In this document: positions 1 to 12,290 of the stretch, in pieces
Position numbering within the stretch: the stretch's first letter is position 1
Layout of the letters: each line of letters begins with the position of its first letter
From: Aplidium turbinatum
Lineage: Eukaryota; Chordata; Ascidiacea; Aplousobranchia; Polyclinidae
Direction of reading: 5' to 3'
Assembly: GCA_918807975.1 (NCBI GenBank)
Contig: OU964918.1
Location: forward strand, 59,132,477 to 59,196,476
DNA: 64,000 nt
Program-made: the position numbers and the translations under genes
Notes under the pieces: model-generated
The model's input: only the letters and a program-made list of their open reading frames with translations
The model's database searches: none
What the model was told of the DNA's origin: nothing

Positions 1-43
1 TTTCCTAGGCCCACCCAAAAATTACGTTCTGAATCCGCCACTT
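1..43 (-). mobile_element. Terminal piece of a hAT-like element (window edge)
   Basis: The first bases, read on the minus strand, start AAGTGGCGGATTCAGAACG and run on into a GGGTGGGCC stretch. That resembles a common hAT-type terminus (CAGTGGCGGATC...). The rest lies outside the window, so the family is a guess from terminal similarity alone. From about position 44 the sequence switches to the repeat shared with 19.24 kb, so this looks like an insertion or junction boundary. Confidence 0.3.
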
Positions 44-192
44 CAACAAACTCTCTATCAAGTATCAACTACGGTACCGTACTGTAATTCCCGTATAAAT
101 TCCATACAGGTTCTACGTAAGTGCTTAAAACCTCGCATTGCAAAATTGCAAGGCAGCATTCTTACATCACAAAGCTTGCTTTGATGTGAGTG

Positions 193-1047
193 AACGACAT
201 CAGGGTTGCTAGATGGTGTTTTTTTAGGCCAAATTTCAAAAATCTGGCCTTTTTAAATTGCAGTTGGCTTAAAAAACTTGATGCAAATAAAGCCAGAAAA
301 TCTGGCCTGGCCTTAGGCTATTTGGTCCTTTTTATGGCTGCAAATTTTGGCCGGTTTAGAAAGTATTATTTTAAGTAAATTACAAATAAAAGTATTACTT
401 AAAACCTGAACTATATTCGTTTTAATTGCTAAGTAGAGACATAGAGGGTAGAGAATGTGTTAGCTGTGGACACTAGACAGGGTGGTTCTATTGAGTTGAA
501 CCGGGTTTCGGGACTATTGCCAAGTAGCCTAATTAATGAAGTCTCTTAGCTTAGTCAGCAGTCAGTACATAGTACCAACAGCATAGTAAGGTGTAAGCAA
601 TGATTCTGTAAACAATCTAAAAACTTCATAGACCTGCTGATTATAGGGTAGAAAGAACCAATTTTAGCAGAAACAGTTAAATTTTAATCATTTTTTTGAA
701 AGATTAAGGTATAGCCTAGGCTATTCTCCAAGTAGTATTGAAAATGAGTAAGTATACAGTAAGTAAGGCATACTGATGATGAATTAAAGTGATAATGGTT
801 TCTAGTTTTTCTGCTACTACAGTAATTGTTTATTAAACAGATTATGCAAACAAAGCGGTCATTATGCTCTTTAGTGTTAAATTATTTTCTGTTATGCTTG
901 ATCGTTAATCGCATTTACAAAAAAATATTTTAATTAGGTTGTTAGCGTTTATTTAGCCTTAATAGAAGTAAATAAAAATTTGGCCTTATTTTTTAATGAA
1001 TTTGGCCTTACTATAAAGCTTGAGTATCTGGTAACCCTGAACAACAT
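193..1047. mobile_element. Non-autonomous hAT element with 8-bp TSD
   Basis: The element proper is 201-1039. It begins CAGGGTTGCTAGAT and ends ATCTGGTAACCCTG, which are inverted copies with two mismatches and the CAGGG start usual for hAT. It is flanked by AACGACAT (193-200) and AACAACAT (1040-1047), an 8-bp duplication with one difference, also as expected for hAT. Short TTTGGCC/GGCCAAA motifs recur near both ends (about 228-350 and 950-1015), like subterminal transposase-binding repeats. It has no coding capacity beyond a 62-codon chance ORF. Confidence 0.82.
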
Positions 1048-1214
1048 CATGCAGAGCATCATGCAGACCGTTCAGAAGAACGTGGCGGGCATTGCACAAC
1101 ATGTCTGCAATAGAACAACGACCTAATTGTGACCTTGATCGCCTGTGACAGCACAAAATATTACATCATTGTAAGCATTGCACTACCATTATGAAACTAT
1201 GGACTGTAGCAGCC

Positions 1215-1223
1215 TTATATATA
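1215..1223 (+). promoter_or_regulatory. TATA-like box upstream of ORF 1357-1656
   Basis: TTATATATA lies about 134 bases before the ATG at 1357. It is the only TATA-like string between the hAT element and that ORF, so it could be the ORF's core promoter. This is positional inference only. Confidence 0.25.
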
Positions 1224-1356
1224 GGCGATCGGTAGGCTATACAAAACTAGTCATTTATTTGAACTGGGACCTTGCTAACGTTGGCGACGACACTGCAATA
1301 TTCTTTTTAACGTAACTTTTAGAATAAACATCAAAACTTTTTCAGTGAAAATAAAA

Positions 1357-1656
1357 ATGGCTGACAACAAGTACAACAAACTATGCAGTCTTTGGAGAAA
1401 AGTTTATAATGAATCTGGAAATATGGTCGATCGCATTGTGAAAAGTATCTACGACAAACATAAAAATGGTGAACTAAACATAGATGAAAAAATACGAGAA
1501 CTCAAAGTTCAACTAAAAAATAATGAAGCTAAACGGGCTACAGTTTGGTCCAAGTTTTTCAAAGCGCCCGGTGCAAGTACTGGAGTATCAAAAGCAAACT
1601 TAAGCGCAAGAGCTAATGAGAACGAAAGTAACGGAGATCGTCAAACCTCTCAATAG
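1357..1656 (+). CDS. Unknown 99-residue lysine-rich ORF, possible first exon
   Basis: The ATG at 1357 sits in a favourable AAAATGG context and opens 99 codons, with a predicted helical N-half (MADNKYNKLCSLWRKVYNES) and a polar Lys/Glu/Asn-rich tail. No domain was recognised. It lies in the part of TIR copy A not shared with copy B, so it could be a transposase leader exon, an unrelated insertion or a chance ORF. A TATA-like site lies upstream. No splice donor at the end of the ORF is convincing. Confidence 0.35.
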   Translation: MADNKYNKLCSLWRKVYNESGNMVDRIVKSIYDKHKNGELNIDEKIRELKVQLKNNEAKRATVWSKFFKAPGASTGVSKANLSARANENESNGDRQTSQ

Positions 1657-2094
1657 GTAGAAGACATTCATACGTGCGAGTCTGAAGAAGACAATTATGC
1701 ATCAAGTTCGAACCACGCAAGGGAGAGTACTGCTCCAATATACAGCTTTTTTAGTTTGTTACAATGAAAGGTTTGGATCGAAACATTTTGGACGGTGGGC
1801 TACTAAACGTTTTCAGTACTGAGTAGGTAGCCTACATAACGTTTTAATTCCAAAAAAAGAATATAGCTAAACTTTCATGTCTCAAACGTAAGCTTTAGGT
1901 GCATACAAACCAAGATATTTTATCAGCACGTGTTTCCACGTCATAATTTTGATATAAACTGGCAAAACGGGCTTTGTAATGGAAAAGCGTTACGTGGGGG
2001 AGGGGGTTGACAAAAACGTTACTTTGGCGTCACATAAGGGAGGAGGGGTCAAAAATTCCGAAAAACAGCGTTACGTAATATTTGAACGCTCCCT

Positions 2095-2800
2095 TGGTGG
2101 TCTTGTTGGATTCTGTCGTTTAGCGCTACTCAGTTAAAATAAGTCAATAAACGAATTAATAGTGAAGACCTCGTGTTCCGGTCACTCCTCGCTATTCAAT
2201 CATGCCCAGGAGTATCGCCGCCCTAGTGACGGCTGTGTATGGACGGGCATGCTAATCAGCAGCGTTTGCTACAGGTTCATTGCTGTCGTTTATTCTAACT
2301 CATTATCCATATTTTTTCGTTAATATTTGTGACCAAATTAGCTAAAACAGTATTTCAGTATCAAAAACATTTTATTTAATCATAAAAGTAATACAAAGAT
2401 CATTATAAGCTTAGTTGTCAACTGAACAAGTATGCATTTAGGCTGTATTTGCAAAGGCTCATGCCATAAGTAGGCCTAACACAAAGTAACTGTTTCATGC
2501 CCCACTTAACTAATCTGCATTAAGTGCAAGCATAAGTCACTAAAATTGCAGCATTATTGCATGGAGCCTGACAGACTCTATTGGTTCACAACGTCATTTT
2601 TGTGGTTGACAGAGGTTTAACGCTTTGTTATTATCATTAGTTTTTTATTTTTATTACGCGTTCTTATTTTTTGTTAGATATACGTAGATTTCTTTCTTCC
2701 TGCTTGCACCACCTCACAATCCCAAAAATCTGAAGAGCTTTAATAGTTGCAATCCCCAAGCCTCACAAGCCATTAAACGACCCAAAGAGTTATCGTCCGA
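2095..2800. other. Unassigned intergenic stretch
   Basis: No ORF or paired terminal repeat was recognised. The segment 2140-2230 (AATAAA followed by GTGAAGACCTCGTGTTCCGG) looks like the end of some dispersed repeat, but no second copy in this window supports a call. Confidence 0.4.
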
Positions 2801-2802
2801 TA

Positions 2803-2890
2803 ATGCCTTCCACTGTAGTCCAGGGACATCGTGAACCGGAGTGGAAAAAGTTTAAACCCTCAGCCCCAGAAGACGATTTTTTTGTTCTAA
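2803..2890 (+). mobile_element. Jockey-like LINE 3'-UTR fragment
   Basis: This segment matches the region just after the LINE stop codon at 22651: both read CTTCCA(C/G)TGTAGT, then (G)GAACATCGTGAA, then CCTC(A/G)GCCCCAGAAG. It is therefore a short 5'-truncated LINE tail of the same family. A 100-codon ORF (2803-3105) starts within it and is probably fortuitous. Its downstream half, ending in GGCCCATTTATG before a GTAAGA donor-like sequence, has no recognised homologue. Confidence 0.55.
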
Positions 2891-3429
2891 GTAAATGTGT
2901 TTTATGCAGATTTCATCTTTCGTTTGAAATCTCGAACGAACATCATGCCCCGGCGATCGGCAAGATGGCTTTGTTCATAAATGTGCTATACGAGCAACAG
3001 CAAATTGTGCGTACCTGCTGGGATGAAGAAGGGGGCAATCCAGAAACCGATCTTCCTGGCCCATTTCCATTTGTTAAAAAAGGCCCATTTATGGTAAGAT
3101 TTTAGTTATATCAAAGTAATTTGCTAGGCTTTAATTAAAACGTTTCGTTTCAACCAAAAAAAATTTTTACTCGACAACACAAATTCTAATTTACCTTACC
3201 ATTTTCATTTTATGTATATTGCAGATATGTAATTCCTAATGAGGACACACGTACGTGTTGAAAACGTTAGAGTTTATTTTTAATTATGTTATATTTGTGT
3301 ATGTAATACATCATGTTAAATCCGCTGAAGTTACTTTGTTTTATTTCTCTATGGTTCAACAAAGCAAACTCTCTACCAAAGCTTTAATAAATGTGAAATA
3401 AGGAAACATGACAAAAGTTTTGCTCGAAG

Positions 3430-3830
3430 AAAATACACACAAAAAATTATTTTAAATAAAAAAATAGTTAAGTTTTGTTTTATAAACTAAAAAAGTAGTT
3501 TTGACAAATTGTAAACTAAAAAATTTATTCTAATAACATTGACACGAAAAATTATTTTAAATCACAACTTAAATTTTTGTTTAAAAACTCAAAAATAATT
3601 TTAACAAATCACAAAGTTTTCATTGCAAAAACCAACAACTAAAACATTTAACAAACTACAAACTTATAAGTTCCATAACTTACAAACTGAAAAAATAGTT
3701 TCAACAAATTGTAATCTGAAAGTTTACCTCTGAAAACATACACATGAAAAATTATTTTAAGTCACAAACTTAAATTTTCATTTACAAACTTAAAGATAGT
3801 TTCAGCAACTTGCAATTTTATTTTAACAAG
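3430..3830. repeat. Degenerate AT-rich tandem repeat, ~100-bp unit
   Basis: The phrase AAAAATTATTTTAA followed by (A)CTTAAATTTT and ATAGTTT(C/T)A(A/G)CAA recurs near 3433, 3541 and 3740. The spacing fits about 100 bp, with one weak unit between the last two. Units are diverged and extremely AT-rich. Confidence 0.5.
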
Positions 3831-3963
3831 CTTAAGAAACTACAACAAAATATCACAAGTTTCTGTTGTATAATTTATAACATTAAATTCTGTATTCGGA
3901 TGTTTTGTTTGTGTGTTTTTATCATCAGGTGTCATTACGTGTTGTAAAATTTGTGCTCGCATT

Positions 3964-4136
3964 TATGATATTGTGACAATGTGTTGTTACATCATAAGTG
4001 GGAAATACTGTTTTCTGTCGTAAGCGCTGAACCATGACTGAACTGGAATTCCTAATAATAGACATGAGCTGACAACTGTGCTTGTTAAACTTGTCATAAG
4101 AAATATCATACTAGATCATCAGATTAGTATATTACA
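3964..4136 (+). repeat. 5' LTR of the 4-kb-region Gypsy element
   Basis: 173 bp, ending TATATTACA, matching 8461-8633 at about 95%. It is preceded by the target duplication GCATT (3959-3963) and followed immediately by TGGCGTCGCCGCTC, a plausible tRNA primer-binding site. Confidence 0.92.
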
Positions 4137-4150
4137 TGGCGTCGCCGCTC
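4137..4150 (+). other. Primer-binding site (probable)
   Basis: TGGCGTCGCCGCTC starts directly after the 5' LTR, as PBS sequences with a TGG start do in Ty3/Gypsy elements. The matching tRNA was not identified. Confidence 0.55.
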
Positions 4151-7100
4151 TAAACCTGTACAGAGATGGCACCAGCTAAGCTTGATTGGAGCTTGAAGAA
4201 AGTTTTCGTGAAGGAAGACTTGGATTTATCTGTCCACATGGGAGAAGCATTCTTGACATGGAAAAGACAATTTGAAAATTTTATCAGAGAGGGAGGTTTT
4301 GAAGAGACAACCTTGAGTTGGGAAACTAAATGGGCTGCTTTAGAAGCCTCGGTGACATCATCTTCATTTGTTAGGATATCTGCGTTAAGATTGCAGTTAT
4401 CTAATGATAAAAGGGAGAATCTGAAAGAGATCTTAAAATCATTATCCGATGTTGTTGGTAGGCTATATCAGATGGAATTTGGATTTGCAGGCATGCCTTC
4501 GAAGAGTGCAAGCAACGACCCAATCAATCATTCAAGCAATTTTATGCTGAAATTGTAAGTTTGGCTGCACTTTGCAAATTTGATTCAAAAGTCTGTGATG
4601 ATGACAAACAAATTATCATTGATGAATTTTTGCTGTATAAGATAGTGTTTCATATACATAGTCCAGATGCAAAGAAAAAATTATATGAAGCTGGTTCTGA
4701 TTTAACTTTGGCAAAAGCAATCTAACTTATGGAAGCATTTGAAGCTGTCCAAAAGACTGAAGAAACCTTTTCAACTGAAAGGTCAGTAAATCGTTTTCAA
4801 AAGCCATTGAAAAACCTACCTTATCAAAAGGCAATACCTAAGGTTAAAGAATGTAAAAAATGTGGAGGGCATCATGGCCCTAAATGTTCCGCTGGGGATA
4901 AAAAGGGTAATTTTTGTGGCAAAGTTGGCCATTTTGAACGTATGTGCTTTGCAAAGAAAAACAGCATAAACAATCAGGAGCTGTGGTCTCTCGTATTGCT
5001 ACTAAAACTGAAACTGTACGTGTTGTTGTTTACGCTGCAGCAGGGGGTAACCATGAAAAAGAATTTATTATTGACACTGGTTTTGACGGGACAGTGATCG
5101 GACCAAACCGCTTGCTGGATTTAGGCTTGACAAAAAAAAGCCTAACTAAACCTACCAGAGACATGTGCAATACTGCAACAGCCAACTGCAACTGGAGAAA
5201 CTATGTCATCCTTGGGTTTTGTTGAAGCCACATTTAAATTTGGACAGAAAGAAATTGAATCCAAATTGGTTGTGTTTGAAAGTGGCAAAACACCATTGCT
5301 TGCAATTGATGTGTCAAAATCCCTGGGTATTGTCAACATCACAACACAAGCTGATCGAAATCCGGAGCTACAAATTCAATCGAATGTTGTTGTTCCTTAT
5401 GGTTTTGGTAGTGTGGTTTTAAATGATGTACCATTTGGTGTAAATACCACTGTAAATGACAGTGTTGAGCAAACGAAACAGCAGTTGCTCTCCGAATTTA
5501 GGAACGTGTTTGAAAGCCAACCACCAATGAAAGGGGAGAAGTTTAAGATTTCACTGGTAGAAGGAGCAGTTAGTTCCTTGTGTTACAAAAGCCAGAAGAA
5601 TTCCGGTGACATACGAAAATGCACTACAAGAGGAACTTAATGAGTTGCTGAAGGAAGGCATCATCACACCAGTGACCACCCCGACAGAATGGGTGAATCC
5701 AATTGTCATCCAGCCAAAGAAAAATCAAAATGGACAATTTAATGGGAAGGAACGTCTCTGTGTCGATTTTCGCCATTTAAACAAGTATTGTTTACGTGAA
5801 CACTACACTACGCCGAGTGTGCTGAAAGTAGCACAAAGCATCAAAGCTGATCAAGCCAAAACTTTCTCCACATTTGACGCATGGAAAGGCTATCATCAAA
5901 TTCAATTGGCTGAAGAAAGCACGCCTCTTACAACCTTTATTACACGTTTTGGTCGGTATCGTTACGAAAGAGCACCTTTTGGGATAAACTCAATCAGCGA
6001 ACACTACAATCGTAGAATGACTGAGGAGCTGTATGGATTGACCAACAGTCACAAGGTAGTAGATGAGAATGTTGTATATTCTTCGAATGACTTAATTGAG
6101 CATGTTAATTATGTCAAAAAATTTCAGCATAAGTGTAGAGAAAGTGGTACTCGTCTGAATAAAGACAAATTTGCTTTTGCTCAAAATGAAGTAAAATTTG
6201 CTGGTATTGTGCTTTATGAGTATGGTTATAAGATGCAGGACAAAATTTTCAAAGCAATTTCTAATTTCAAACAACCACAATGCTTGACAGATTTGCAATC
6301 ACTTCAAGGTATGGCTAATCAACTGGCACTCTTTAATCGTGACTTAGCAAAAGCCATGCAACCTCTTCGTCCATTGTTGAAAAAAATCAGATAAACCTTT
6401 CAAAATGGACGAATTTCATGTCCAAGCATTTAAAGAGGCTAAACAAATTTTGGCAAGTGAGAAAACCATTGGTTATTATAGACCAGGTGCACCATTACAA
6501 TCGTTTACTGATGCTAGCGTAAAAAATGGTCTCGGATTTTATTTAAAACAGGAGCAATCAGATAAATCCTGGAAGAAGACCATTCAGACTGGTTCGAGAA
6601 CTTTGCAACCAGCTGAAACACGATATGCTCCGATTGAACTAGAACTGCAAACCATTGTCTATGCGACAAAAAAGTGTAAAATTTTTCTGGCAGGCACAAT
6701 GTTTACAATTTTTACCGATCATCGACCGTTGGTCACTATTTGTAATAAACGTCGCCTTGATGAAGTAGACAACACCAGGATTTTGAGATTTCTGATAAAA
6801 CTGATGGACTTTAACTTCGTTGTAGAGCATATACCAGGCTCACAGAATAAAGTTGCTGACAGTTTTTCCCGGCACCCTGTAGACCAACCTGACAAGAGTG
6901 ACCAAATCGATCAAGACCTGCAACAGTTTAACATGAACACTATGAGAATTGCAAAAGCTCAAGAAGCTGAATGCTCTTTTCGCCTTGAGCGAGTTCGTGA
7001 TGAAGCAAAAAATGACCTTGAATATCAGCTGTTAAAAAATCAAATTGTTCAAGGATTTCCTCAACAGAAGTTCAACTTACCCGAGAAGTTGCATCTTTAC

Positions 7101-8448
7101 TGGAATGTTCGAAATGAACTACTGCTTAGTGACGATGACTTTATACTGAAGGGCACAGGATAGTTAATCCCGCAAAAGTTGCGTGAGTCTGTGCTTTTTG
7201 AATTGCATGCTGGCCATAGAGGTATTCAAGGCTCAAAAGCTCGAGCACGACTTGTTGTATATTGGCCTAATATTGACAATGATATTGAAAACACTTGCCG
7301 TAGTTGCAAGCAGTGTGAGAATGACCGCCCCAGTCATGCTAAGCAACCGCTGAGGCACCTTCCATCACCAAGTCAGCTTTTTGAATTTATCTCTGCTGAT
7401 TGGTTTGATTTACATGGTGACAAATTCTTAGTTATTGTTGACTGGTATTCAGGATATTTTGATGTTAAAGGGCTAGTTAAACATCCAGATGCTAATTGTG
7501 TTATCGGTTTCCTCCGTGAATGGTTCGTCAACACAGCTGTGTGTGACTACTTTTGGAGCAATGGAGGACCACCGTTTGGCTCAGCTGAGTTACAAAATTT
7601 CTTTTCGCGGTGGGGCGTGAAGTGGTCTCCGTCATCACCATGATACCCACAACGAAACTCTGTTGCTGAATCTGCTGTGAACGGGCTAAGGGCTTGCTTC
7701 GTAAATGCTGGAAGGGAAAAGGACAATCACTGCGAATGAATGATGAATGGGTGAAAGGCATGCTGCAATGGAAAAATACTCCACATAAATCCACTGGTTT
7801 ATCTTCATCAATTATGCTATATAATCACTCAGTGCAAGATTTGATTCCCTGCCACAAAAGTGCGTTACAAAGAAGTTGGCACGATGAAAAGCTCCGTGTC
7901 GATCGTGAGGCTGCCAAAAGAAAAGAGAGACTAGAAGACTATTACAACAAAAGTGGGAAACAATTAAAACCACTAAAAGTTGGTGATCCCGTATGTATAC
8001 AGAATAATATCACTAAACGTTGGGACAGATACAGTATAATCTTGGAGTGCTATTATGATGCTCGCAGGTATCTAATCAAACTTGAATCAAGCTTGATTAT
8101 TATCAGGCGCAATAGAATGCATTTGCGAAAAAGGTTTATTAATGTATCACTACCTGTTCAAACCAAACCTATTTCTGAAACAATTAACTTACACGACATA
8201 GATGAAACTGAGTACTGTCCCCCTGAGGACCGAGAACAAATGCCTGATACTCAGTTGAGAAGATCTAGCAGATCTCGTAAAATCCCTGATAAATTCAAGG
8301 ATTATGAAATGTCATAACTGTGTATTTTGTGTCCTGCGGGAAGATAGAATTTTGTTACATGTGATCAGTCATTATGGGCTTAGATTGATGACTTTCCCGC
8401 AGAGTGATGTAAATATGTGTGCTGTGTTTTTCATGGGTAAATCTTTCT

Positions 8449-8460
8449 TAAAAAGGGGTA
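8449..8460 (+). other. Polypurine tract
   Basis: An AAAAAGGGG run ending just before the 3' LTR at 8461, in the position of the plus-strand primer. Confidence 0.6.
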
Positions 8461-8633
8461 TGTGATATTGTGACAATGTGTTGTTACATTTCAAGTGGGA
8501 AACATTGTTTTTTGTCGTAAGCGCTGAACCGTGACTGTACTGGAATTCCTAATAATAGACATGAGCTGACAACTGTGCTTGTTAAACTTGTCATAAGAAA
8601 TATCATACTAGATCATCAGATTAGTATATTACA
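8461..8633 (+). repeat. 3' LTR of the 4-kb-region Gypsy element
   Basis: 173 bp starting TGTGATATTG and ending TATTACA, followed by the target duplication GCATT (8634-8638). About 95% identical to 3964-4136. Confidence 0.92.
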
Positions 8634-8849
8634 GCATTCTGCTAGAGTTTGTATTTCTTCATGCTTGTCTTAAGTTTAGGTAACAATTTGTAATGTAGAT
8701 TGCGTCAGGATTGTTGATTTTTTCTAGTTGTCAGATTGTAGATAGATATGTTGCAACAATTTGTTCTATAGCTTTTCATTTGGGTGTTCTCATTGCATAA
8801 AGGGAATGTTGATTGTTTAGCTGGTATTAGCATCATCTAAAATAAATAT

Positions 8850-10160
8850 GAAGCGTTTAGAACGAAAAGTGACTAAGTCACATTTTCACTCGAATTGAGT
8901 TAAGTACAAAAACGTATTGCTTTGATTGTCCTTTGTCACCAGACACAAAAATATTTTGGTATAAAGGTTGCTAAGCCATCATTTTTGAATACAGGTTTTG
9001 AGTGGAAAGGTAATTTTTTCTTCTAAAAGTAACTAAGTCCGTTCTGACCAATAGTGTCGAGTCATTTAACCACGTGACATGATTTTTATTTTGCTTTTTG
9101 ATCGGGTTCCATTTTAGAGGATATAAAGTCATTATCTGGTTACAGGTTATTTAGACTGGGACACTGCCTCTGGTTTAGGTAGGGTAGGTGAAGGATTAGG
9201 ATCATTGGTAGTGTTAAAAACGGTAGTGTTTTTATCAGCTTTTAATTGTAGATATTTTGCAAACAAGTGATCAAATAGCTTACCGGTAGTATTTATAGGC
9301 CTACTGGTTTCGAATCAAATTCAGCAGTCCACAGGTCCAGTTTGCAAGAAGTTTAGCAGTGCAGACTTCAATATTCGTGGGACATGATTAGGCTATTCGA
9401 TGGAGTGTTGGTGCCAGCAGATAACGAAATGAAGTACACTTAACCTAAGATTAAGTAGCCTATTGGATTGGACTATTATTTTTATAACTTATTCTGTAAA
9501 GGTCCTAGCTTATCTACCAGTCTTCTTTACTTCTATACTACACTACTAATGAAGGGAAGAAGGTTTTGAGAGTGTACCCAATTATTATTATGTAGTTTAG
9601 TAGGCCTAACCCAATTATTATTCTACTGTACATTGCCAATGAAGGTGGGGAAGTCTCTGTACTTTACCTGTTTTTTACCCCATTAATTACCAATAACAGT
9701 TATTATGTGTTACCAGGCTAATTTTTTCAAGATATTTCTAACCCAAAATAATTCTTTGCAGATTATTCCAATGTCATATTAGTACGAGGTTTGAAGAAAT
9801 ATATTTAAATAGCTTACTTTACAGTAGTATCTGGAGTAAGAGATGGCAAATTCTGTTAGGCCTATAGAACACTTAAAAGTGCTTAAGTCCATCATTTGTG
9901 TCTAAAAGTGCCTAAGTCCAGCAATTTTGAAGAAAAGTGCATAAGTCCAAAAAAGAATATTATCAATATTTTTTGACAAGTTCAACTAAAAAATCAATTA
10001 ATAGTACAATCAGAACTAGGTTGGGGTTGTAGACACTGACATATGGTAAAAAGAAAAAAATCTTTTAAATCTTGATTTTACAATGCAATTGAAAACTGTA
10101 CATGTCAATATCTCCTCAGTAGTATTTTGTGACTTAGTCACTTTTCGTTCTAAACGCTTC
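8850..10160. mobile_element. TIR element with subterminal repeats, 5-bp TSD
   Basis: The ends are inverted copies of about 34 bp, starting GAAGCGTTTAGAACGAAAAG and continuing TGACTAAGTCACA. AATAT lies on both sides (8845-8849 and 10161-10165), suggesting a 5-bp duplication. Subterminal copies of AAAAGTGxxTAAGTCC occur at about 9023, 9875, 9904 and 9933, the last three at 29-bp spacing. The 1.3-kb element has no recognisable transposase, so it is non-autonomous and its superfamily is open. Confidence 0.7.
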
Positions 10161-10165
10161 AATAT

Positions 10166-11600
10166 GTAAAATTTATTCGTACACACAAACAATAACAAAC
10201 TTAGAGTAAAGTTGTTTTGAAAAAGCTATTATTCTTATAAGGTTTAAGTGACATTATACCAACAAATTTCCAGGTCAGTTATATTTATCAAAATTACTAT
10301 CAATGATTACCGAACACCACTGTTTCAATGATCTTTATCAAACAAATGCTTAGCTAAATTACGAACCTGAAAAGCTACACAGATCTAAACTAAACAATAC
10401 TAAAGCAGTAGGTTATTTGTCTAAATCTAGTGGTTATGTATTGAATTGTATCGTCATGTTATTATCATAGAGTGGTTTAGTTGTAATAAGCATCATAAAA
10501 CAAAATCGTAAATGTTATTTGTACATGATAAGTCTAAAGTTACGTCGTTTTGACCAAGTGAAATCTCATATACCAATAAACCATCAAAAGATCCCACCAA
10601 TCAATGACAAGTTATGAAACTCGAAAGATCTACTCCCCATAAGAATGAAATACAGTATTCGGAAAGACCTGGAATCGAACCAATAAACCTATCCACCAGA
10701 ATCAATAGTGAAAACTCTATTCCTGCAAGCAAACAGCTTTACGAAAAAAACATGGCTGCAACCAAACCGATAAAAAATTAACAAAACTATTTAAAATTAA
10801 TTAAATCCTACATATTTACCAATCTATAAATTTTATGTCCATATGCATACAGACAGTTTGCTAACTTAACCCTTTGCTTTTCAACCTTTTTTTGGAAGTT
10901 AACTGCTCAATCTTCCAAAACTAAAGAAACATTTTTATGAACTTAACTGTTCCTACAGTATATATATATCAATAGAGTCAAGGGCTGAGTGAGTTCGCAA
11001 TGCATTGACTGTTTCATCACAAATGCACGTAAGCAGCATGTCTTAACATTTTTACGCTCATAGGTTTAGGAGGCACAAAGTTGTCTGCTTTAATTGAAGT
11101 AAATGCTTTAAGTCAGGCCAGCAAGCAATTTGTTGTTGATCATTTTCATCTTGATATACAATCTCACCACACTTTTCAGAAAACCAATTATTTCTTATGC
11201 ATTTCCGCAAGTGGACATAATCAAACAGAAAAAAATTGTGCTTTGTCAACCAAGGTTTGTTTGAAATTGTTTCAAAATGTTCGAAAAAAAAAAACAATTG
11301 ACTTGGTTTCCATCACAGATTATAGCAACAATGCGAAAACCAAACTGCTCAAATTAATCGATAATAATGATGATTTGATCATATTGAAAGTCTGCTGTTA
11401 AACGATGAACTGGTATCATTTTTAATAAAAAGTCTGGACCGTCAAAAAAACATAAACGAAAAAAGACTTGTCTGCTTTAGAAATATAATTAATTGCTTCG
11501 TCTATAACTGACCACTTGTTCATTTCAACAGTTCTATTTTTGGCTAAGTATTATAATTATTATTATTTATTAGCGTCAGGCAAAGCTGTCCATATCCAAA
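10166..11600. other. Unassigned intergenic stretch
   Basis: AT-rich sequence without paired termini or recognisable domains. A 106-codon ORF at 11081-11401 (+) has no homology I can name and is overlapped by an antisense ORF of similar size. Neither is supported as a gene. Confidence 0.4.
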
Positions 11601-12290
11601 ACAAAACAACGAAATAATACACAAACTGCAAATGCACAAAGGTCACAGAGACCCATTTTGGATGTCGTCAGTTTAAGAGCTCACTAAATATCTACTGTTA
11701 CAAATTTACATACAAAATGAGCGTTAGAAGAATTGAAAGTATGAGAATGACAAAAACAATCAGATGACATCAGGTCTGATATAAAGCGATTTGAGGAGTG
11801 AATGCAACGGTTGATAAACGAAAACGTGTTTTTCCTCAAAAAAGCATCAAACGTTGTTATATTATTTATTAATTATGTTCACGGACACTGACATAACGAG
11901 GCAAATTGTGCAATATTCTGAAAGAATCATTGTAAGCAACACGTAATCGTTTTATACTGGAAGATCTAAACTTGTTCTACAACTGGGATGCGTAATACGA
12001 CATACAATAAAAGCGAAATACAATGTGTTTTACAGCGGGTGAGCAAAATGAGATTTTGCATTGTTTGCACAACAGTACTGAGAGCGTACCTGCCTTGAAA
12101 TATCATTTTCATCTGAGAGAGAACTCTCAATAAATACACCCAGGTATTTTACAGAGTCTGTGAACACAATTTCAGACTTACCTAGATGTAGCAGAGGAGC
12201 ACGTGAAAGACAAAAGTTTTGGGGGAGATTAACATACCCAATGACTTTTTTAAATTGGTACTGCTATTTTGCGTTGATCAAATGCTGGCA
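11600..12290 (-). pseudogene. LINE ORF2 C-terminal relic (CR1/L2-like)
   Basis: Read on the minus strand, the segment near 12250-12080 gives peptides typical of the RT thumb of CR1/L2-type LINEs: KSLGMLISPKTF, then (frame-shifted) SVKYLGVFIESSLSDENDIS and RQVRSQY. Further down it gives the C-terminal phrase LRKNTFSFINRCIHSSNRFI followed by SDLMSSDC. The reading frame shifts at least twice and contains stops, so this is a decayed 3' end. It lies downstream of an ORF1-like relic in the same orientation (12805-13807), and the two may belong to one element with an internal deletion. Confidence 0.7.

Larger units (their letters stand above)
44..2094 (+). mobile_element. TIR element, copy A (family of the element at 19038-20444)
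   Basis: Positions 46-175 match 19248-19370, and 1755-2094 match 20110-20444, so both flanks of one repeat are present. The right end carries the family's G-rich subterminal zone and terminal bases ending ATTTGAACGCTCCC, the complement of the left terminus seen in copy B. Copy A lacks the outermost left part and has a hAT element inserted at 201-1039. The middle (1048-1755) is not shared with copy B and holds a TATA-like site and a small ORF. No transposase motif was recognised, so the superfamily is unassigned. No clear target duplication is seen. Confidence 0.6.
3964..8633 (+). mobile_element. Ty3/Gypsy LTR retrotransposon, broken fossil
   Basis: A complete-length element of 4670 bp bounded by 173-bp LTRs and the 5-bp target duplication GCATT (3959-3963 and 8634-8638). 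Internal parts follow Gypsy order: gag with a CCHC zinc-knuckle zone (about 4.2-4.95 kb), aspartic protease (about 5.05-5.2 kb, FIIDTGFDGTVI), reverse transcriptase (about 5.6-6.35 kb), RNase H (about 6.4-6.9 kb, TDHRPL) and integrase (about 7.2-8.3 kb, with an HHCC-type N-terminal finger). The C-terminus ends in an R-SSRSRKIPDKFKDY-type tail like that of the element at 40.9 kb. The coding region is broken roughly seven times, and the LTRs differ at about 9 of 173 positions, so it is an old, inactive copy. Confidence 0.95.

Noticed and set aside
2100-2230. Possible solo LTR end (AATAAA then GTGAAGACCTCGTGTTCC)
   Set aside because: No second copy, target duplication or internal element was found to support it.
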